Of a stretch of DNA of 64,000 nt, positions 8,667 through 15,657 are shown piece by piece. Location: positions 596,172-660,171 of the forward strand of contig NZ_JNZD01000005.1 of NCBI RefSeq assembly GCF_000725495.1. Direction: 5' to 3'. The notes beneath the pieces are model-generated. The model saw only the letters and a list, made by a program, of their open reading frames with translations. It was not told where the DNA came from and ran no database searches. Source of the DNA: Streptomyces aureus. GTDB taxonomy: Bacteria > Actinomycetota > Actinomycetes > Streptomycetales > Streptomycetaceae. Within the stretch, counting starts at the first letter, position 1. Each line of letters starts with the position of its first letter. A program made the position numbers and the translations under genes.

Positions 8667-10007
8667 ATGACGTCGGCGACGGCCGGGGGCACCGCACCGG
8701 TGCCCCCGGCCCGTACACGCAAGAGCGTGACCGGCACCCGCAAGGCGGTGGTGGCGCTGTTCCTGCTGCCCGCCCTGGTGCTGCTCGGCGCGCTCGTGGT
8801 CTACCCGATCGGGTACTCGGTCGTGCGCAGCTTCTACGACCAACAGGGCGACGGATTCGCCGGGTTCGACAACTACAAGGCGCTGTTCACCGACGACGGC
8901 ATCCGCACCGCGCTCAAGAACAACATCATCTGGGTGGTGTTCGCCCCCTCGGTCGCGACCGCGCTGGGGCTGGTCTTCGCGGTGCTCACCGAACGGGTGC
9001 GCTGGGGAACGGCGTTCAAACTGGTCGTCTTCATGCCGATGGCGATCTCGATGCTCGCGGCCGGCATCATCTTCCGGCTGGTGTACGACCAGGACCCGGA
9101 CAAGGGCGTCGCGAACGCGGTGTGGGTGGGGGTGCACGACACCTTCGCCCCGTCGTCGGCGTTCCCCAAGGCCCACCCCGGCCGGCGGTCGCCGCTCGTG
9201 GCCGACAAGGGCGGCTTCGTCACCCGGGACCCCGTGCACACCGGGCAGTCCGTCGCGCTGCCGCTGGTGGGCGTCGCCCCGGACGTGATGCCGGACAGCG
9301 CGGGCAAGGCCGTCCAGGCGGCGACCGACCCCGGCAGGGTCACCGGCACGGCCTGGCAGGACTTCACCCGCGGCAAGGGAGTGGGCACGCTCGGCCGGGT
9401 CGACCCGAGCGAACTGGGCTACTCCGGGATGAGGATCGAGGCGGTCAAGGACGGCGAGGTCGTCGACTCGGCGAAGGCCGGCGCCGACGGCACGTTCTCG
9501 CTCTCGGCCAAGGCGGACGGAGCCCGGCTGCGGCTCCCGGCGAGCAACTTCGCCGAGCCGTACAACGGGGTCGACTGGCTGGGCCCGTCCCTCGTCACCC
9601 CGGCCATCATCGGCAGTTACGTCTGGATGTGGGCGGGCTTCGCGATGGTGCTGATCGCGGCCGGGCTCGCGGGCGTGCCGCGTGAACTCCTGGAGGCCGC
9701 GCGGGTCGACGGGGCGAACGAGTGGCAGGTGTTCCGCCGGGTCACCGTGCCGCTGCTCGCACCGGTCCTCGCGGTGGTCGCCGTGACCTTGATGATCAAT
9801 GTGCTGAAGGTGTTCGACCTGGTGTTCATCATCGCTCCGGGCTCCTCCCAGGACGACGCGAACGTGCTGGCCCTGGAGCTGTACCGCAAGGGCTTCTCGG
9901 AGGGCCGGCCGGGCGTCGCGAGCGCGATCGCGGTGTTCCTGCTCCTGCTGGTGATCCCGGTGATGGCCTTCAACGTCCGCAGGCTCAGGCGGGAGGTACG
10001 GCGATGA
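8667..10007 (+). CDS. Sugar ABC transporter permease with large extracellular insert
   Basis: Inner-membrane permease of the MalF/UgpA type (446 residues, against the usual ~300). Membrane spans lie near residues 29-51, 86-108, 117-139, 308-333, 361-381 and 425-443, and the ATPase-contacting EAA loop is at about 343-360 (EAARVDGANEW). Between spans 3 and 4 the outer loop is enlarged to about 150 residues (152-303). The last part, with IEAVKDGEVVDSAKAGADG followed by a FSLS strand, resembles a carboxypeptidase-regulatory/transthyretin-like beta-sandwich. Reading frame and codon use are continuous across it, so it is not a sequencing fusion. Seven bases separate it from the lipoprotein gene, and its stop overlaps the next start (ATGA), showing translational coupling. 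Confidence 0.92.
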   Translation: MTSATAGGTAPVPPARTRKSVTGTRKAVVALFLLPALVLLGALVVYPIGYSVVRSFYDQQGDGFAGFDNYKALFTDDGIRTALKNNIIWVVFAPSVATALGLVFAVLTERVRWGTAFKLVVFMPMAISMLAAGIIFRLVYDQDPDKGVANAVWVGVHDTFAPSSAFPKAHPGRRSPLVADKGGFVTRDPVHTGQSVALPLVGVAPDVMPDSAGKAVQAATDPGRVTGTAWQDFTRGKGVGTLGRVDPSELGYSGMRIEAVKDGEVVDSAKAGADGTFSLSAKADGARLRLPASNFAEPYNGVDWLGPSLVTPAIIGSYVWMWAGFAMVLIAAGLAGVPRELLEAARVDGANEWQVFRRVTVPLLAPVLAVVAVTLMINVLKVFDLVFIIAPGSSQDDANVLALELYRKGFSEGRPGVASAIAVFLLLLVIPVMAFNVRRLRREVRR

Positions 10008-10915
10008 CCACGCATGCCGGGCGGCTGGCGGAGCCGGCGCCCGCGAAGGCCCTGAACAGGGCCCGGCCCTCACTCGGTTCACGGATCGCGAGCGGGGTCG
10101 GCGGCGGCGCCGTCCGTGTCGTCCTGCTGCTCGTCGGCCTGTTCTGGCTGGTGCCGACGATCGGACTGCTGCTGTCCTCGCTGCGCAGCCCCGAGGACAT
10201 GGGCGCCAGCGGCTGGTGGAAGGTGTTCACCGCTCCCTCGCAGCTGACCGTGGACAACTACCAGAAGCTGCTGGAGAACGGCGACATCACGAACTCGCTG
10301 CTCAACACGGTGCTGATCACGGTCCCGGCGACCGTGCTGGTCGTGGTGATCGGCTCGCTCGCGGGCTACGCCTTCGCCTGGATGGAGTTCCCGGGCCGCG
10401 ACTGGTGGTTCCTCGGCGTGGTCGGCCTCCTGGTGGTGCCGGTGCAGGTGGCCCTGATCCCGATCGCCGAACTCTTCGGGAAGATCGGCCTGTTCGGGTC
10501 GATCGCCGGCGTGGTCCTCTTCCACGTCGGCTACGGCCTGCCCTTCGCGGTGTTCCTGCTGCGGAACTTCTTCGCGGAGATCCCGAGGGAGCTCCTGGAG
10601 GCGGCCCGGCTGGACGGAGCGGGTGAACTGCGCCTGTTCGCACGGGTCGTGATGCCGCTCGGCGGACCGGCGATCGCCTCGCTCGGGATCTTCCAGTTCC
10701 TGTGGGTGTGGAACGACATGCTGGTCGCTCTGGTGTTCTCCGACTCGGGGAGCCAGCCCATCACGGTCGCGCTCCAGACCCAGGTACGCCAGTTCGGCAA
10801 CAACATCGACGTGCTGGCGCCGGGCGCCTTCATCTCGATGGTGGTCCCGCTGGCCGTGTTCTTCGCGTTCCAGCGGCAGTTCGTGTCCGGCGTGATGGCC
10901 GGCGCGGTCAAATAG
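10004..10915 (+). CDS. Sugar ABC transporter permease (MalG type)
   Basis: Second permease (303 residues) of the carbohydrate importer, with about six membrane spans beginning at residue ~27 (VLLLVGLFWLVPTIGLLL). The cytoplasmic EAA loop reads EAARLDGAGELRLFARVVMP, which docks to the ATPase. The start is the ATG at 10004, inside the overlapping ATGA with the previous stop and with GGAGG six to eight bases upstream. It is normal in length and pairs with the enlarged first permease as the heterodimeric pore. A strong hairpin terminator follows. Confidence 0.93.
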   Translation: MTTHAGRLAEPAPAKALNRARPSLGSRIASGVGGGAVRVVLLLVGLFWLVPTIGLLLSSLRSPEDMGASGWWKVFTAPSQLTVDNYQKLLENGDITNSLLNTVLITVPATVLVVVIGSLAGYAFAWMEFPGRDWWFLGVVGLLVVPVQVALIPIAELFGKIGLFGSIAGVVLFHVGYGLPFAVFLLRNFFAEIPRELLEAARLDGAGELRLFARVVMPLGGPAIASLGIFQFLWVWNDMLVALVFSDSGSQPITVALQTQVRQFGNNIDVLAPGAFISMVVPLAVFFAFQRQFVSGVMAGAVK

Positions 10916-10937
10916 GCCGGTCCGGGGCACATTTCGG

Positions 10938-10964
10938 GGGGCGGGCCGGTCACCGGCCCGCCCC
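10938..10964 (+). terminator. Terminator of the sugar ABC operon
   Basis: Perfect 13-bp inverted repeat (GGGGCGGGCCGGT / ACCGGCCCGCCCC) separated by one base, starting 23 bases after the permease stop. In RNA it would fold with a roughly 5-nt loop. Confidence 0.75.
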
Positions 10965-10988
10965 TCGCCGTTCACCCGGCATCCCCCG

Positions 10989-11006
10989 TACGCCACATCT
11001 GGCGTA
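10989..11006. promoter_or_regulatory. Inverted repeat upstream of the GT2-TagF operon
   Basis: TACGCCA-CATC-TGGCGTA: perfect 7-bp arms with a 4-bp spacer, 51 bases before the start of the first fusion gene. Size and place suit a dimeric repressor site, but a short hairpin is also possible. No regulator gene lies next to it. Confidence 0.45.
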
Positions 11007-11056
11007 ACCAAGTCACCCCTTCGGCCGTTTTCGGGCAGGTATGCCCACGCCGACCC

Positions 11057-13351
11057 ATGGATGTCCCCGTGCCCAGGTTCAGTGTCATCGTCCCCGCGTA
11101 CAAGGTTCAGGCGTACCTGCACGAGTGCCTCGAATCCGTGCTCGGACAGTCCTTCCTGGACCTCGAACTCATCGTGGTCGACGACTGCTCGCCCGATGCC
11201 TGCGGCACGATCATCGACGAGCTCGCCGCCCGCGACCCCCGGGTGAGCGCCGTACACCTCCCGGAGAACGTGGGCCTCGGGCTCGCCCGCAACGCCGGTC
11301 TCGAACGCGCCACCGGCGACTACCTGGTCTTCCTGGACGGCGACGACACCCTCACCCCGGACGCGCTGCGGGCGATCGCCGACCGGCTGGAGCGGACCGG
11401 CGACCCGGACGTCCTCGTGTACGACTACGCGCGCACGTTCTGGTCGGGCGAGGCCGTCCGCAACCAGGCCGCCGCGCAGCTGGCCGAGGAGGGCCCGGCG
11501 CCCTTCCGGCTGGAGGACCGGCCGGGGCTGCTGCGGCTGCTGATGGTCGTGTGGAACAAGGCGTACCGCCGGGAGTTCGTGGAGCGGGAGGGCTTCCGCT
11601 TCCCGCCGGGCTACTACGAGGACACGCCCTGGACGTATCCGGTGCTGATGTCCGCCGGGACGATCGCGACCCTGGACCGGGTCTGCGTGCACTACCGCCA
11701 GCGGCGCCACGGCAGCATCCTCGGCACCAGCAGCCGCAAGCACCTCGACGTCTTCGAGCAGTACGACCGGGTCTTCGCGCACGTCGCCGCGCACCCGGAT
11801 CTGGACCGGTGGCGCCCGCTGCTGTTCCGCCGCATGCTCGACCACTTCGCGACGGTGTTCGTGAAGCGGGGCCGGCTGCCGCGCTCCGCCCGGGCCGAGT
11901 TCCTGCGCCGGGCCCGCGCGCACTACCGCCGTTACCGCGTTCCGGGCGCGCCCGCCGCCCCGCGCACCCGGCTGCGGCACGCGATGGTCGGCCTCGGCAC
12001 GCACCGCACGTACCGGCTGCTCTCCTTCGCCTCGCGCGTCCGCAGGAGAGCCGTGCGGCTCGCCGCCCGGCTGCGGCGGGCGGTGCGCGGCGCCGCGCTC
12101 CAGGTCCACTACCGGATCCAGCTGCGGCTCCCGCTGCACACCGACCGGGCCGTCTTCTCCAGCTACTGGGGCCGGGGCCACGGCTGCAATCCGGGGGCGC
12201 TGGAGTCCGCGTTCCGCAGCTTCGCTCCGCACGTCCGCACGGCGTGGATCGCGCACCCCGAGCACCGGGGCACGATCCCGGCCCAGGCGCGGCACCTGCG
12301 TCCCGGGACAGCGGCGTACTGGACCGCCCTCGCCCGCTCCAAGTACCTCGTGAACAACGTCAACTTCGACCGGCGCCTGGTCAAGCGGCCCGGCCAGATC
12401 ATGATCCAGACACAGCACGGGACACCGCTGAAGCGGATGGGCCTCGACCTCCAGGACCGCCCGGCCGCCGCGCGCGGCACCGACTTCGCCGAGCTGCTGC
12501 GCGGCGCGGACAAGTGGGACTACTGCCTGTCCGCCAACCGCCACTCCACCCTGGTCTGGGAGCGGGTCTTCCCTTCCTCGTACACGACGCTGGAGTACGG
12601 GCTGCCCCGCAACGACGTGTTCCAGCACGCGACCGCGGCGGACGTGGAGCGGCTGCGCGCCTCGCTCGGCGTCCCGCCGGGCGCGGTGGCCGTGCTGTAC
12701 GCGCCGACCCACCGGGACTACCGGCACAGCCGGCCGCCCGGACCGGACCTCGAGCGGCTGCTGCGCCGGCTCGGTCCGGGCTTCGTGGTGCTGGCCCGCG
12801 ACCACCACGCCTACGGGGAGCAGCCGGCGCGGACGGCGGCCGACGGGATCATCGACGTGTCCGGCCATCCGAGCGTCGAGTCGCTGTGCCTGGCCTCGGA
12901 CGTCCTGGTCACGGACTACTCGTCGCTGATGTTCGACTACGCGGTCCTGGACCGGCCGGTCGTCGTCCTCGCGGACGACTGGGAGGCGTACGAGGCGGCC
13001 CGGGGCACCTACTTCGACCTGCGGGCCTTCCCGCCGGGCGCCCTCGCCCGCGGCGAGGACGAGCTGATCGACGTCTTCGCCTCCGGTGAGTGGCGCGGCC
13101 CGCGCGCCGCGGGCCTGCGGGCCGCCTTCCGCGAACGGTTCTGCCCCTACGACGACGGACGGGCCGCCGAGCGGGTGGTCCGGCACGTGGTGCTCGGCGA
13201 GAGCGGCGGGCTGCCGCCGTTCGTCCCGCCCGCCGAGCGCCGGCCGGTGCCCTCCGCGGCGGCCGCCCTCGCCGGGGTCCAGGGCTCCGGGCGAACGCTG
13301 GAGAGCGTGCCCGCCCCGGGCGCGGCCGTTCCCCTGACCGAGACCCTGTGA
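11057..13351 (+). CDS. GT2 glycosyltransferase fused to TagF-like polyol-phosphate transferase (copy A)
   Basis: Bifunctional wall-polymer enzyme of 764 residues. Residues about 8-230 are a GT2 (GT-A fold) domain: FSVIVPAYKV, VDDCSPD at 41-47, the metal-binding LDGDD at 93-97 and YYEDTPW near 190. A basic helical linker follows. Residues about 370-730 match the CDP-glycerol glycerophosphotransferase family (TagB/TagF): the catalytic His 454 in QTQHGTPLKRMG, YAPTHRDY, a second histidine in ARDHHAYG, and VTDYSSLMFDYAVLDRP. No signal or membrane span, so it acts at the cytoplasmic face. The start is the ATG at 11057; the GTG at 11069 would align better with paralogues opening PRFSVIVP. First of three tandem paralogues. 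Confidence 0.9.
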   Translation: MDVPVPRFSVIVPAYKVQAYLHECLESVLGQSFLDLELIVVDDCSPDACGTIIDELAARDPRVSAVHLPENVGLGLARNAGLERATGDYLVFLDGDDTLTPDALRAIADRLERTGDPDVLVYDYARTFWSGEAVRNQAAAQLAEEGPAPFRLEDRPGLLRLLMVVWNKAYRREFVEREGFRFPPGYYEDTPWTYPVLMSAGTIATLDRVCVHYRQRRHGSILGTSSRKHLDVFEQYDRVFAHVAAHPDLDRWRPLLFRRMLDHFATVFVKRGRLPRSARAEFLRRARAHYRRYRVPGAPAAPRTRLRHAMVGLGTHRTYRLLSFASRVRRRAVRLAARLRRAVRGAALQVHYRIQLRLPLHTDRAVFSSYWGRGHGCNPGALESAFRSFAPHVRTAWIAHPEHRGTIPAQARHLRPGTAAYWTALARSKYLVNNVNFDRRLVKRPGQIMIQTQHGTPLKRMGLDLQDRPAAARGTDFAELLRGADKWDYCLSANRHSTLVWERVFPSSYTTLEYGLPRNDVFQHATAADVERLRASLGVPPGAVAVLYAPTHRDYRHSRPPGPDLERLLRRLGPGFVVLARDHHAYGEQPARTAADGIIDVSGHPSVESLCLASDVLVTDYSSLMFDYAVLDRPVVVLADDWEAYEAARGTYFDLRAFPPGALARGEDELIDVFASGEWRGPRAAGLRAAFRERFCPYDDGRAAERVVRHVVLGESGGLPPFVPPAERRPVPSAAAALAGVQGSGRTLESVPAPGAAVPLTETL

Positions 13352-13493
13352 ACCCGACCGAGCCCCCTGAACCGGAGTCCGCGTGTCCTCCAGTCCGTCG
13401 CGGCCCACGCCCACCCGGCCCTCCACCTGGCGGCCGGCCGGGCGCCCCGGGCGATGAGTTCCCCGTCCGGCGCCCCTTGAGAGAAAGAGCAGA

Positions 13494-15656
13494 ATGCCCC
13501 GCTTCAGCGTCATCGTGCCCACCTTCGACGTCGCCGGGCACCTGGCCCGCGCGCTGGACTCGGTCCTGGGCCAGTCCTTCGGCGACTTCGAGCTGATCCC
13601 GGTCTGCGACGGGCCGGACTCCCCGGCCGCGGCGGTGGCCGCGGTGTACGCGGACCGGGACTCCCGGGTGGTCCCGGTCCATTCGCCGCCGTCGGGCGGA
13701 CTGAGCGCGGCGCGCAACGCCGGGATCGCGGCGGCGCGGGGCGCGTATCTGCTCTTCCTCGACGGCGACGACGATCTGGTGCCGGGGGCGCTGGCCGCCC
13801 TGGACGCGGGCCTCCCGGACGACGCGGACGTCCTCTACTTCGGGCACCAGCGGGTGCACTGGTGGGAGGGCGAGCCGAGCACGCCCCCGCTCGACAAGGC
13901 CCCCGAGGTGCTGGGCGTGCACGTTCCGGCGTGGAGCGCGGTGTACCGGCGCGGATTCCTCGCCGAGCACGGACTCACCTTCCCCGAGGGGCACTTCACG
14001 GACGCCGGCTGGGGCGGTCTGGTGACGGTGAGCGCCGGGCGGTCGGCCGTGCTGCGCACCGTGTGCGTGCGGCATCGTCTGCGCCGCCAGGGCAGCCGGC
14101 TCAACGCGCCCGGCGAGCACCACTTCGAGCTCCTCGACCAGGTGGAGCGGGTCCTCGTGCGGGCGTCCGCGGGAAGCCTGCCCGCGGCCCGGTCGAAGGC
14201 GCTGTTCGGCCAGCTCTTCTCCCTGGTCCTGAAGACGGCCGCGCACCCCGCGCGGGTGCCCGCGGGCCGCCGCCGGGCCTTCTTCCGCCGGGCGGGCAAG
14301 CTCTACCGGCGGCACCGCCCGAGCGGGTTCCGGGCGCCGGCGGGCAGCCTCGGCGTGCAGCACCGGCTGCTCGCGGCGGGCGCGTACAGCGCGTTCCGCG
14401 CGCTGCGCGGCACGAACCGGATCGCCTCCGGGGCGCTGCGCCGGGTGCCCCGCGGCAGGACCCTGCGGGCCCGCGCGCTCTACGCGCTCCAGCTGCGCCG
14501 CCCCCTCGACGAGAACCTCGCGGTGTACTGCGCGTACTGGGGCCGCGGCTACGCCTGCAACCCGGCGGCGATCCACGCCAAGGCCACTGAACTCGCCCCG
14601 CACATCCGCTCGGTGTTCCTGGTCGAGCCGGAGGCGGTGGGCGCGCTGCCGAAGGACGTCGAGCACGCGGTGATCGGCAGCCGGCGCGGCTGGGAGGTGC
14701 TGGCCCGCGCCAAGTACCTGGTGAACAACGCCAACTTCGCGGACGGCGTGGTCAAGCGTCCCGGCAGCGTGCATCTGCAGACCCAGCACGGCACACCGCT
14801 GAAGAAGATGGGCGTCGACCAGTCGACCTTCCCGGTGGTGGCGGCGGCGACCGGCAGCTTCACGAAACTGCTGGCCCGCGTCGACCGCTGGGACTACAAC
14901 CTCTCCTCCAACCGGCACTCCACCCAGATGTGGGAACGAGCCTTCCCCGGCGGCTACGAGGCCCTGGAGTACGGCTATCCGCGCAACGACGTCTTCTGCA
15001 CGGCGAGCGCCGAGGACGTGGCCCGCGTCCGCGAACGGCTCGGGGTGCCCGAGGGCAGGACCGCGCTGCTGTACGCGCCCACGCACCGCGACTACAGCAC
15101 CGGCTTCGAGTCCCGGCTCGACCTGGAGGCGTTCTGCGAGGCGATCGGCGAGCAGTTCGTCGTCCTGCTGCGCGCCCACTACTTCTACGACGAGGGCCGC
15201 GGACGGACCGGCGGCGCGCGGATCATCGACGTGACCGGACACCGGTCCTCCGAGGACGTGTGCCTGGCCGCCGACGCGCTGATCACGGACTACTCGTCGA
15301 TCATGTTCGACTACGCCAACCTGGACCGTCCCGTCGTGGTGTACGCGGACGACTGGGAGATCTACCGGGAGACCCGGGGCGTCTACTTCGACGTGCTGGC
15401 GGAGCCGCCGGGCAGGGTGGCCCGCACCCCCGAGGAGCTGGCCGCGCTGTTCACCGACGGCTCCTACGCGGATCCGGCCGCCGCCGCGCTGCGGGCCCGC
15501 TTCCGTGAGCGCTTCTGCGAGTTCGACGACGGCAGGGCGGCCGAACGGGTCGTGCGCAGAGTGCTGCTGGGCGAGTCCCCCGAGACGATCCCGCCCGTCC
15601 TGCCGCTCGCCGAACGCGTCCCGGCCCCCGCCGCGTCCACCCTGGTTAGGAACTGA
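13494..15656 (+). CDS. GT2 glycosyltransferase fused to TagF-like polyol-phosphate transferase (copy B)
   Basis: Paralogue of the preceding gene (720 residues) with the same domain order. The GT2 part has FSVIVPTFDVAGHL and LDGDDDL; its aspartate patch is less canonical (PVCDGPDSP in place of VDDCSPD), suggesting a different donor or acceptor. The C-terminal half is a TagF-like transferase with the catalytic His 432 in QTQHGTPLKKMG, YAPTHRDY, LLRAHYFYDE and TDYSSIMFDYANLDRP. The ATG at 13494 is preceded by GAGAAAGAG. It follows copy A after 142 bp with no terminator and precedes copy C by one base, so all three are probably one transcript. Confidence 0.9.
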   Translation: MPRFSVIVPTFDVAGHLARALDSVLGQSFGDFELIPVCDGPDSPAAAVAAVYADRDSRVVPVHSPPSGGLSAARNAGIAAARGAYLLFLDGDDDLVPGALAALDAGLPDDADVLYFGHQRVHWWEGEPSTPPLDKAPEVLGVHVPAWSAVYRRGFLAEHGLTFPEGHFTDAGWGGLVTVSAGRSAVLRTVCVRHRLRRQGSRLNAPGEHHFELLDQVERVLVRASAGSLPAARSKALFGQLFSLVLKTAAHPARVPAGRRRAFFRRAGKLYRRHRPSGFRAPAGSLGVQHRLLAAGAYSAFRALRGTNRIASGALRRVPRGRTLRARALYALQLRRPLDENLAVYCAYWGRGYACNPAAIHAKATELAPHIRSVFLVEPEAVGALPKDVEHAVIGSRRGWEVLARAKYLVNNANFADGVVKRPGSVHLQTQHGTPLKKMGVDQSTFPVVAAATGSFTKLLARVDRWDYNLSSNRHSTQMWERAFPGGYEALEYGYPRNDVFCTASAEDVARVRERLGVPEGRTALLYAPTHRDYSTGFESRLDLEAFCEAIGEQFVVLLRAHYFYDEGRGRTGGARIIDVTGHRSSEDVCLAADALITDYSSIMFDYANLDRPVVVYADDWEIYRETRGVYFDVLAEPPGRVARTPEELAALFTDGSYADPAAAALRARFRERFCEFDDGRAAERVVRRVLLGESPETIPPVLPLAERVPAPAASTLVRN

Positions 15657-15657
15657 C

